From Aplectana chamaeleonis (Eukaryota; Nematoda; Chromadorea; Rhabditida; Cosmocercidae): DNA of 64,000 nt. Shown here piece by piece: positions 20,806-30,375 of this stretch. The stretch covers positions 165,782 to 229,781 of the forward strand of contig JAPDOI010001053.1 of assembly GCA_029168955.1 (NCBI GenBank), in the 5' to 3' direction. The position numbers and the translations under genes are program-made. The notes below the pieces were generated by a model. It was given only the letters and a program-made list of their open reading frames with translations, did not search any database and had not been told where the DNA came from. How positions within the stretch are numbered: position 1 is the first letter of the stretch; each line of letters starts with the position of its first letter.

Positions 20806-21545
20806 AGTGTGCAGACGTGTGCAGGATGTGTGCAGGACCTATGTGGGAGTGTGTAGGACGAGCGCAGAATGTGTGCAGGACCCCAGTGGGAGTGTGCAAG
20901 ACGTGTGCAGGAACCCACTGGAGGTGTGCAGGATGTCTGCAGGACGTGCAGGATGTGTGCAGGACGTGTGTTCGTCAGGGGGATAATACCAAGTGGGAGT
21001 GTGCAGGATGAGCGCAGAATGTGTGCAGGACATCAGTGGGAGTGTGCAGGATGTTTGCAGGGCCCAGTAAGAGTGCACAGGATGTGTGCAGGACCTCAGT
21101 GGGAGTGTGCAGGATGTTTGCAGGGCCCAGTGAGAGTGCACAGTATATGTGCTGGACCCCAGTGGGAGTGTGCAGGACGCGTGCAGGATGTTTTCAAGAC
21201 CCAGTGGGAGTATGCAGGATGTATGCAGGACCCCACTGAGAGTGTGCAAAATGTGCGCAGGACCTCTCATTGAAGTCTCGATCTTTTCTCAGACTTCCTG
21301 CACACTTCCAACGAAATCCTGCACATATCTCACGACTTCTGGCACACTTTCAGTGAAGTCCTGTGCACAATCCCCGATTCCCTGCACACTCCCAGTAATG
21401 TGCGACTGCTCACGTTCCTGACGTCTGCGCACTTCCATTGGGGTCCCGCTAACATCCTGCACACCCCCAGTGGGTTTCTGCACACAATCTGCACTATTCC
21501 ATAGAAGCCCTACCCCTCCTGCACACTCTCTCTGGGGTCCTGCGC
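20806..21545. repeat. Minisatellite that switches strand
   Basis: From about 20806 to 21268 degenerate units of GTGTGCAGGACCCCAGTGGG repeat at about 22-36 bases. From about 21294 to 21543 the same motif continues in the opposite orientation as CCTGCACACTCCCAGTGGG. The array is therefore one large imperfect palindrome. Open frames in all phases (for example VCRMFAGP repeats) are by-products of the repeat. Confidence 0.85.
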
Positions 21546-22188
21546 CGATTCTTAAACGTCACCTTTTCCAAAACACCTTTTTCACTACGGCTTGCGTACT
21601 CTTCAGCAGAATCAAGCGGAATCAAGTGTCATCGTATGAGATCTCGAGTTAAGTTCGCTCAAAACTGCAACTTAACGCGAGTTTACGGAGAAAATGGAAA
21701 TCGTGTATGAAGGTAGAAAATGATAAATAGTTTTCGTAAAAGCATTACGGAGCACTTTTTCCAAAGCTAGTCTTCTTCTCCCTCATTTACGCACTACTAC
21801 CATTTTTGCTGTGAGCTCGCGTTAAGTTGGAGTTTTGCGCAAACTTAATGCGAGCTGAAAATAGTTCGGAAAACCAACAGAATTTTTTTCTAAATCATTT
21901 TTTTTTCTAAAATAGACGGAATAAACCATTTTCTGGAGATGGTTTTTACACTATGCTTATCTAGTGACTCATAACGTGGCATGCGAGCTCGTAATTTCAA
22001 CGATTTTTGACTTCCTGCCTAGAAATCGTCGAGTGAATAGCTTGCGCTAAGCTGCACTTTACTGAGAAGTTGCCGCGAGTTGACTCACCCTCTCAGAACC
22101 TTCCACTACCAACCTAGGGTTGATTGTGTTTACACGAAAATTTTACACTTAAAAAGGATAAGCCCAAGTTTTTTGGTTGGCACAGTCA
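21546..22188. other. Intergenic, nothing recognised
   Basis: AT-rich unique-looking sequence; no feature supported. Confidence 0.45.
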
Positions 22189-22345
22189 CCAGGGGAGGGT
22201 TAAGAATTTCGCTGAATGTATTTCCGATTTCCGGTTTCCGATTTCCGATGGCTTTTGGCGTTCCGATTTCCGAATTCCGAAATCGAGAAGGTCCTTCCGA
22301 TTTCCGAATTCCGAAGTTCAGAACAAAGTTTCCGCTCATCCCTGG
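22189..22345. mobile_element. Short CCAGGG-ended element of TTTCCGAT repeats
   Basis: It begins CCAGGGGAGGG and ends TCCGCTCATCCCTGG, so both ends read CCAGGG inwards. The interior is a chain of degenerate TTTCCGA units. It shares the CCAGGG-TG-GCGGAA leader with loci at 23.7 and 24.8 kb. Confidence 0.5.
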
Positions 22346-23698
22346 GCGCGGGTCATCACCCTGAGTACCTGAGATTCCCACCAATGTCTTAGTCCAAAAA
22401 CAACCGCTTGACTTCTATGATAAAGCTATCATCATAGCAGCATCGCTGCCTCCCCTGCCCCCACAAAAGATTGACGATACTTCTGTTGAGTTTCTAAAAC
22501 AACAGTCATTGATAGCGGTATGAAACAATTGATATCATAGCTTCTCTCCATTTATATGAATAATTCTCAAGTGGCCCCCTCCAACTGGATAAGAGCAGGT
22601 GATGTACTCTCGAAAAATACTTTTCAAGTTCAGAATGCTTTGAAATTTCATCTTTTCTTCTATTGGGTCATATGTGTGCTTACAATAATGCACGATCAGC
22701 AAGGTAAGTTCTTCTGTAACTTTCCGTTCATATTCAACCTATTCTACGTTTACGTCATATCTGCTTGCCTCGTGAGATGACGACGACGAGGAACCAATTT
22801 ACTTACTTGTAAGAGCGGTTTTATACTTCGAGCGAAGGGCGACGCGACGCATCACTTCTTATCCATACCTTATCTTGAAGTCAATGGTATGCTTTGTCGC
22901 AGTAATGAGCGACAGTCATGGCATTTAGCACAAATCGTGACGGAACCAGCATAGAAGCAACGGCACTGGCCGTGGGAGGAGCAGCTGTCGCGTGTCCGTC
23001 GCAGCGAAGTGTCGCGGAGGGCTGACATGCTGCAAGTGTGCTGATGCCCGTCATTGCCATTGTGGCCGGCATCATACATACTTCTCCCGACCAGCAACTG
23101 AGTACATCAGGCATATCGATTTTCCGTCGTAATGGATGGTAAGCATTGCGTCGCGTCGTTCGTCGCTGGAAGTATGATCCCGGTCTGTCTCTGTCGCTGT
23201 GCAGCGCACTGAGACAGCGACAAACTCAAAGGGCGGGAGCTCCACGACAGGCGGCCGCTGTCGCTGTGCAGAGCGACGCGACCGCGTGTCGAAAACTGTA
23301 CCATTGGCCTGATATGTACATTGGTGGTACATCTTCATCGGCGGTCTTCTCGATGTGAACCACATTCGCTCCAGGTTTTTTCTGGAAAGCGCAATGGTCA
23401 TTCCGAATCTTAAACCTTTTTTTTAATGTTCTGTTGAAAGCGTCCGCCAAACGCGTCGCAGATCGTCCCATTCTGGTACTCCATCTATCGTCGACCCGGC
23501 ACAGCACATGTCCTGCCATATGTGCCTTGCAGAGGGGGGGGGGCACGCAAGCTCGAATGGCACGCCACCGAAAATCGATTCTCGTTTTTTATTTCTATAG
23601 TGAAGCTATCAATAAAGTAAACATTGTACCAGAATTTCCGCTCATGGAACTTTTTCTATTATGAGAAACAACTGCCTGAAATCACGGCAGGGTCGAGC

Positions 23699-24833
23699 GC
23701 AGGGCTGTGCGGAAATCTTTTTCAAGATTTTCGGAAACGGAAACGGAAGAAAAATGACCAAAAACGCCGGAAACGGAAATCCGGAAACGGAAACGGAAGA
23801 GACCAAAAAAATTGGGTTTTCTCATTCCCACGCTTCGCTGTTGCTGATTGCCCGCAGCTCTCATTCAATAACCAATAAATTCAGTCAGTAGACTAATACT
23901 TTTTCGAACTAAAGTCACTACGAGGCATTCAACGATTTCGAGGTCTCGCTTCTGGAAATCCGAATAGGCAACCTCTAAAAATACGTATTATCTGTAGCCG
24001 CCCATAAGAGGTGTGCGGTAATTGTCGTATGCCGACTGCAGTTTGTTGCCCGTCTTGGGGTTCGTCGTTGATGTTTACCAAAATTTTATCTTTTGTAGAC
24101 GCACAACTCTGTGTGGCCTGTCCCCCAGAAAGCAGTTCAAGCGACACCAGGTATCCTTCAGGGCTGATCAGAAGTCAAATTTCAGATGATCAACGACTAC
24201 TTTCTCTTCTTTCGAACTATATTTGCCTATTGGAGTGGATATCAAACAATTGAATTTGAAGAAAAAAAACTACGGCGACATGGGAAACTCTCTTATGATC
24301 TGCTTCAATGGAGCCTAGCCGCTGCCCGTGGTCAACTCCACCTATCTTCGACGAGACTCCTTTCTAGAAGACAGGCTGCACGTGCAAAACCCAAACTATC
24401 TCGATTTTGTTGCTGTCGTGGCGGTAAACAAGCGAAGAAGTGGAATCAAGAAGAGAAGTTCCACGAAGTCTTTGAATCTCAGAGAAAAAGATACTTTACT
24501 TTCAAGAAGAAATCCTCAAAAGGCCTTCAGATTTCTGCCACGCCCATTTCGTGGCATCATTTTATAGAGTTGCAATCGCAGGCCCCAAACTTCGTGAATG
24601 ATCTCATCTAAGCTCAGATATTCCCTTGAACACGAAGAGGTCGGATGCATGTTTCAGCGTCTCATGGAGCCTTCGAAAATCCTTGCCTAGACCCACTATC
24701 ATAGATTGTGTTGCGCTAATTTATTCCGTTTCCGGACCCAAGAACTCGGAAACGGAAGCGGAACGGAACAGCCCAAAAAACACCGAAAATACGGAAATGG
24801 AATCGGAAACGGAACAGTTCCGCACAGCCCTGG
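23699..24833. mobile_element. 1.1-kb candidate element with CAGGGCTGTGCGGAA ends
   Basis: CAGGGCTGTGCGGAA at about 23699 and its inverse TTCCGCACAGCCCTG at about 24818-24832 face each other. Each is followed inwards by a CGGAAA-rich tract (to about 23812, and from about 24722). Between them a 141-codon frame (24186-24611) and an overlapping 79-codon frame look coding but switch frame. No transposase motif was recognised. Alternatively these may be two independent low-complexity insertions. Confidence 0.4.
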
Positions 24834-24879
24834 TCGAGCGGGAATATTATCTTGCCAACTCTGCTCCGGTGATATTTGC

Positions 24880-25353
24880 TTAAAGGCAGTTTTCACGATG
24901 AAAAAAGTGTTTGAAATTCCTTTAGGAATGGGTAGTGCAGGGACACTCTGTAACTTTAACGTCGAAAGAACGCATAAAAACGAGCCAGGAAGAGCCCCAA
25001 AAGAGCCCGAAGTTGCCACTTTGATCGCACGGCAAACCCCAAAAGCGCATTGCCCGCCCACCGACGTGAACGAATGAAAGCTTGAAATGGTGAATTGAGC
25101 GATGATTTCCGATTATTGGCTCCGTTCTACCTTTCATTCTCGACTTCTCTCTTTACTCAGGTCAGCTCGCATACATCGGCGGCGAAAGACGGAAGTTACA
25201 AGCCTCGGAAAACTCGTCCACCATGCTTCTCCAGCTCAATTTTTAGGGACCATAACTCCCTTCCCAGAAGGTCGTGTACGATTTCAGAGGCATCGTTGGA
25301 ATCAGCATGGGACCGTTTTAAAGTAGGCGGATAAACAGAAAAACGATTTTCAT
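24880..25353. mobile_element. Family A MITE, right end truncated
   Basis: It begins TTAAAGGCAGTTTTCACGAT and shares the family A interior in reverse orientation to the 3.5-kb copy. The right side stops at AACGATTTTCATGG, where the last ~18 bases of the terminal repeat and the TTAA are missing. Confidence 0.75.
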
Positions 25354-26938
25354 GGCTTAAATCGAAAACAGCTGAAAAGCTATGGAGGTAGCGCAGTGAA
25401 AAGCGGGTTAGAATTAGAGTTCCTAGGGCCAAAGATGCCAGTTCGTGCACACGTGCGCAGCGCAGCCCAAAAAGATCGCAGTCTCATGCCGAGCAATCGA
25501 AAATTCTCTACATTCAGAGGAAGAAATGAATACCAATTTACCTAATTAAAACAGTTGAACAATGAGAGCAAGCACTTCAGTCAATGTTTTGACTAGATGA
25601 GTTCATAAATCTTACATTACTCAGGTTTACACACCCTAAGGATCATGCTAGTGGCAATGTCTATTATATTTGCACTTCTTGCAATGGCGACGCGTGCATC
25701 CTGTTTCTTCTATCCTTTCCTCTTTTTAATAGTAGGTTAACTCGCTTCCTTCATATATTTCAAGTCCCTGAAATATTCGGTCTCTCCAGACTTTCGAATT
25801 CGTCAAATCCATGGCTACTTTTGGCATCCTCACGCTCAAGCTTAGTTGGCCTGAACGATACGATGCATTGATAAAAGAGAAAGGTCAGGTGTATTCCACG
25901 ATTCGCAAGCGGTGGCATTCGACAGGTAGAGGCTATGTGCTTCCAACTCAGCCAATCTGGGGTGGTAGTAATCTGGCCTTAAGTGCGAATCAATGATAAT
26001 GAACATCTTCCACTCATGTGGAGTAGACAACCACAATAATGAGGAGCCAGCACTTTGTTTAATGAGGAACTATAAAGCGGTAAACAAAACTCACCACGCC
26101 TACGGGAAGCGAACCAGGCCAACCCAAGTGGAACGAGAGCAGCGCGACATTGCACTGCGCCACTGCGCTAGGTGTTCACTGCTAGACTATGCACATGAGG
26201 TAGTGGTGCAACGTATTGAGAAAAGCAAAATGCAGCCATCAGGTTCACTGATGCATCACACAATGTACTCAAAAGCGCAACACACTTTCAGACGTGGATT
26301 TTTTTTAGGTTTTCATCTAGTTGTGGAGTAGACTACTCTTATATGACTCTTGTCAAATGCGAGATCTCAATTTCCTCTGATAGACGAGATGAAAGCGGCC
26401 ACCACAGGCCACCCCTTTTCTAAGTCTTCGAGCTCAAGAGCGGCTTGATGTATGGATGGATTTCATCCAAGACTTCGGTTTCCATTCGCTTGTCAGCTTG
26501 TCTCTTTATTCTGATTCGCTCGGGAAATAGGTGAGAAACTAGTTTGGGAGGGAGGGGGGGGGGGGGGGTTGAGCAGTATGATTAGCATGTGATCAGTTTT
26601 TTTTTCAATACTACGTGTAGTTGTTTTTTTCGGACAAAATCCCTTTCCGGTTGTCGGTACATTCTTTGAATATGATGATTTTTTGTCAGGGTTTCCTTCT
26701 AGTGCTCTTTGATGACAATTGCTAAATTCTACTAGGTTGCTGTTTTATCCCAATTACGATTTTCTGGTAAGCTTCCATCCTTTTCGCTTTGAAAGACTTG
26801 TGAGGTTAATAGTTTGCTGAGATTCGTTTTGACGAGATGCTTTTAAACAGCTCTCCTTACTTCTTGTCTGAGGTCTAGAACTTCAGTTTTGATGGCGGAG
26901 ACACTATTTTGGTGCATGATGGCAGTTCGTATGGTTTC
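25354..26938. other. Intergenic with unrecognised ORFs
   Basis: Plus-strand frames at 25811-25996 and 25993-26331 (62 and 112 codons) overlap and show no family features. A run of about 16 Gs lies near 26553-26570. No gene is claimed. Confidence 0.4.
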
Positions 26939-27431
26939 TTAAAGGCAGCAGGCACGCTCGAAAAAGTTGTTGAGATAACTACATTAGTGGGGTCGTGCAG
27001 GCCCTAGAAGAGCCCTCACGAAGTTGCAAGCATTAAAAACGAGTCCAACTGACCGTATTTGAGCCGTAGTCAGTTACGAAATCATCCTTGCTCCGCCCAT
27101 CGATACGGGCTCCGCCCCTCCATACATGTATTCAATGCTCGATTGCGGCCACTTTAGATTACTTTTTAGGCTTCTAACGGCGTAAGCGTTCCAGAAAGGG
27201 CCGTACGAGTACATTAGCGTCGTTATCCCAACAAACTTGTTGCTAGCTCCGCTATTTCAGCCAGTGCCGTACAACTCGTCCATTTCTGGGCCAATATAGA
27301 ACGTACAGTTATATCTTAATTTCCGTCGATTTGTTTTCGTCTTTTTCGTTATTTCTGAATACTAACAGCTTCAGACCTTCAGTTTAATCCATAAAATTGA
27401 TATTATTTTTGAGCGTGTCTGCTGCCTTTAA
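26939..27431. mobile_element. TTAA MITE, family C (complete copy 1)
   Basis: It is bounded by TTAA at 26939-26942 and 27428-27431. The ends are TTAAAGGCAGCAGGCACGCT and its inverse. It is about 493 bp and roughly 90% similar by eye to the copy inside BEL pol at 30779-31272. Its right TTAA is also the left TTAA of a family A end. Confidence 0.85.
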
Positions 27432-27460
27432 AAGCAGTGTCTACGATGAAAATCGTTCTC
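27428..27460 (+). repeat. Family A left end abutting family C
   Basis: TTAAAAGCAGTGTCTACGAT and following GAAAATCGTT match the family A terminus and share the TTAA with the family C element. The corresponding right end was not found before the BEL LTR. Confidence 0.65.
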
Positions 27461-28059
27461 GATCTTTTACCAGAAAACGAAGGTTTAGTGTCTGACTGTT
27501 TCATCAGTGAAGAAGAAATCATGAAAAACGCTGCGGAACATCCAAAGGTATGGTCGGAGGATCGCCGGTTTGGAGAATCAGTTGGCAGAGCTCGGAATCG
27601 GAGGTGGCGTTAGTCAATGCGTGTTGGGTCGCGTGCGCAGTGCCGCCAGACGACGGCTACGACGTAAAGTTGAAGCCAAAATCAAACCAGCGGTACATAC
27701 GAGGTGGAGCTACACCGATTAATCCCATTGTCAAGTGTGCTCTCCTCGGAAGGCGGATCATTCGTAAGATGGATTGATTAATTTTTAATGAGCGCCTGGT
27801 TAGTGCCCAGGTGCGTGCATAGCGGTTGGCATAGGAGGGTCACCCAGTGTCGTATGTAGCGTTATCGATTGTGTCTCGTGGTTTAGCATCCCGTTCAGTG
27901 TCGCGTTTGCCGTCGGGAGGGCTGCCCCGTCCATTCAGTGACGTCATCAGTTGTTTAGCATCCCGTTTACTCAACCGTTATTGACGGCCTTCATATGTGT
28001 TGTTTTCGATCAACGGGATGCTCAACGCCTTCGCTAACGATGGCTCTCAGAGAATGTAC
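27461..28059 (+). other. Unassigned sequence upstream of the BEL LTR
   Basis: A coding-like but stop-interrupted stretch (27480-27780) precedes sequence in which TTTAGCATCCCGTT occurs twice and its inverse AACGGGATGCT once. It could be upstream LTR sequence missing from the 3' copy, or flank. Confidence 0.3.
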
Positions 28060-28242
28060 TGTCGCATCACGACGGCGTTTTTACCAACAACATTCTCATT
28101 TCTCACATCGCGATGTGACTCCGCCCCTCGCTTCGCTGTTAGTTTTCTTTCATATGTGAGGATTCGGACTGTGAGCGGTTGCCCATGGTCAAATGGAATA
28201 AAAGATTGCTGAACCACCGTGTACAAAGTTGCTCGCAGCACA
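28060..28242 (+). repeat. BEL 5' LTR (or its conserved part)
   Basis: It starts TGTCGCATCACGACGGCG and ends GCTCGCAGCACA, about 183 bp, repeated with about 12 differences at 38025-38206. TG...CA ends are normal for LTRs. An AATAAA polyadenylation-type signal (GGAATAAAAG, about 28196) is present here but is GGAATGAAAG in the 3' copy. The flanks show no matching 5-bp duplication, and the length is short for BEL, so the outer boundary may be truncated. Confidence 0.7.
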
Positions 28243-28245
28243 TTT

Positions 28246-28257
28246 TGGTGCATCGGC
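28246..28257 (+). promoter_or_regulatory. Primer binding site, tRNA-Gly type
   Basis: TGGTGCATCGGC begins three bases after the LTR and is the complement of the 3' end of tRNA-Gly(GCC), which ends GCCGATGCACCA. This supports the LTR 3' boundary and the plus-strand orientation. Confidence 0.75.
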
Positions 28258-28386
28258 TGACACGCTACCACACGTGCTCGCCCGCTTACTCATAGCAAGC
28301 CAGGCCAGTGGCCAGGAAAATTCCCGCCACACTGCCGATTTCATAGTGAATGCGAGAATCAAAAGATCGTGAAAATAGAGGTTCAG

Positions 28387-30372
28387 ATGTCACTCTATTT
28401 TCATAAAGCGAATATTCAACGAGTATCGACTACCCTAAGGTCACAACTCGATGCGTTTCGAGGGTTCACAGAGGAGCCTCAGTGTCCTCAGGGCACAGGG
28501 GAGAATATCGGATTCCTCTCAAAGTTTTCGGCAGCTATTGAAAATGCACTGTCCTTGATATGTGCTACTCGAGGAGACCTTCTCGCATTACTCGAAACTG
28601 TACAGGAAGAGTTTGCAGAGACAAAAAAGTCTGAAAAGAAAGAAGTCCTCGATGAATTCCAGCAAGTAGAAAAAGATATTCAATTTGGTGAAATTCTTCT
28701 GGAAGCAGATGCTATCGTTACAGCGCTAAAAACTCGACAAGGGGAAGTGCTCTATGAGCTGAACAGTACCACACGAAAAAGCGATGACAAAGCAAAAAGC
28801 AACAAAATAGAGCACGATCCGACTCTATCCCTCGAATCAAAAATTCTCGTTCCGCAGCAGTCATCCGCGAGCGGAGAGCAAGGCTTATCGGGAAATCCAT
28901 CTCGGTCACAGGAATGCTCAGTGACAGAAAATTCCTGCCAACCAGCTGACGAGCTGCATGTCACAACATTTCGCGCTCACCAAGAATCAACATCATCAGA
29001 ATTGATTTCGAATTCAGATAACAGAAATGACACACAAGTGACATCATTAAAGCCACCAACTGTGGAACTCCCCCAGTTCTCGGGCAAGGTAGAAAATTTC
29101 CAGGAGTACTGGGCCATCTTTGAGACACTTGTCCATAATAACCAGTCTCTAAATGTGATGGAAAAGATTATACTTCTGAAAGAAAGTCTCACAGACCGAG
29201 CTGCCAATTCGATTAAGGGAATAAAAATTGTTCCTGAGAATTACTCGTGGATGGTGAACACAGTGAAAAAGAAATACGGTAACATCACCAGCACTCGTGC
29301 AAATGTCATTCAACGGCTGACAGCCCTACCTCCAGCCAAAAATAATGTAAGATCATGTGAAACTGTGTTTGATGAAAATCGATCCTTGATTAATGGAATG
29401 ACATCATCAGGTTACGCTTTGGCGGAAACAAAGGATCCCATGTGGATTGAGGTGATACTCCAGAAGCTTCCGCGACATATAGTGCAGGAGTTTTTGAAGG
29501 AAGGCAGAGAGAATGAATCATGCACAGTTGGTGAAACATTTGACCGCCTGGAAGTCGTGATCATGAGGGACGCGTACATATCAGAGCGTCTTGGGTATAG
29601 GGATATGAATTTCACATCTGCAAATACGGCGACTACCCCGAAAAGCCGGGAAACGCATAAAGTTTCTAGCTGCAATTTCTGCGAAAGAACGAATCACAGG
29701 TCATACCAATGTCGTACAATAATAGACCCAGCGGCGCGCAGGAAGGTAGTTCTAGAAAAAAATCTCTGCTGGAAATGCTTTTCCAAAGACCACAAAAGCA
29801 ACGAGTGTAGCCGGCCTCCCTGCAAAAGCTGTGGAAGGTGTCACGATGAATCTCTTTGCCTTGTCAAACAGGTCCCTGTTCACACACAAGGAACACAAAA
29901 TAACAGACGCAACATGGCTCAGAACTCGGTAATGATCGATTTCCAAGAACATTCAGATAATCAGTCTCAAGCGGCTCCACCAACTACTGCAATTCCTGCT
30001 GATGAGCCGGACCGGTACCCTGCCTTGAACGCCTCAGCCTCTCTAGCCCAGAATTTCTCGAATAATAGCTCCAACAGCTTACTCAATTTTGAGCAGCTTG
30101 TCCTCATGACAGCAGAGGGCTCAGTTTGGAATAATAGTTCGAAGACATATGAACGAGCATTGTTTTTCTTCGACACAGGCGCCCAAATGAGCTTGATCCT
30201 CGAGAAATCAGCAGAACAACTTTCGCTTCCGGTGCTCAAGACTGAACAGTGCGCTATATCCGGAATTAGCGGGCTCACAGAAACGTTTCAATCCCACCAT
30301 GTGATGCTGAGAGTCCAAACAGCGCACGCACGTCAACTTGAACTTTCGCTGAAAACGAAGCCAACTAACTGA
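28387..30372 (+). CDS. BEL Gag-protease, truncated by frameshift
   Basis: The frame is open from a GTG at 28369, but the first ATG is at 28387 (MSLYFHKANIQRVSTTLRSQ), giving about 661 residues. The N-terminal part is helical and charged. A central region around VELPQFSGKVENFQEYWAIF is the BEL gag core. Cys/His clusters follow (CNFCERTNHRSYQC, then CWKCFSKDHKSNEC), typical zinc knuckles that bind RNA. Near the C-terminus LFFFDTGAQMSLI is the aspartic protease with its DTG triad. A frameshift just before the TGA at 30370 separates it from the rest of the polyprotein, which in BEL elements is continuous. It would form the nucleocapsid and process the polyprotein. Confidence 0.85.
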   Translation: MSLYFHKANIQRVSTTLRSQLDAFRGFTEEPQCPQGTGENIGFLSKFSAAIENALSLICATRGDLLALLETVQEEFAETKKSEKKEVLDEFQQVEKDIQFGEILLEADAIVTALKTRQGEVLYELNSTTRKSDDKAKSNKIEHDPTLSLESKILVPQQSSASGEQGLSGNPSRSQECSVTENSCQPADELHVTTFRAHQESTSSELISNSDNRNDTQVTSLKPPTVELPQFSGKVENFQEYWAIFETLVHNNQSLNVMEKIILLKESLTDRAANSIKGIKIVPENYSWMVNTVKKKYGNITSTRANVIQRLTALPPAKNNVRSCETVFDENRSLINGMTSSGYALAETKDPMWIEVILQKLPRHIVQEFLKEGRENESCTVGETFDRLEVVIMRDAYISERLGYRDMNFTSANTATTPKSRETHKVSSCNFCERTNHRSYQCRTIIDPAARRKVVLEKNLCWKCFSKDHKSNECSRPPCKSCGRCHDESLCLVKQVPVHTQGTQNNRRNMAQNSVMIDFQEHSDNQSQAAPPTTAIPADEPDRYPALNASASLAQNFSNNSSNSLLNFEQLVLMTAEGSVWNNSSKTYERALFFFDTGAQMSLILEKSAEQLSLPVLKTEQCAISGISGLTETFQSHHVMLRVQTAHARQLELSLKTKPTN

Positions 30373-30375
30373 ACA

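Noticed and set aside
20839..21273. 134-143 codon ORFs on both strands rich in Cys (MCAGP... and SCTLPL... repeats)
   Set aside because: Open in several frames on both strands because the underlying minisatellite lacks stops; no independent coding evidence.
28369..28386. GTG start for the BEL gag frame
   Set aside because: The codon at 28369 is GTG; the first ATG in frame is at 28387, which is the more likely start.
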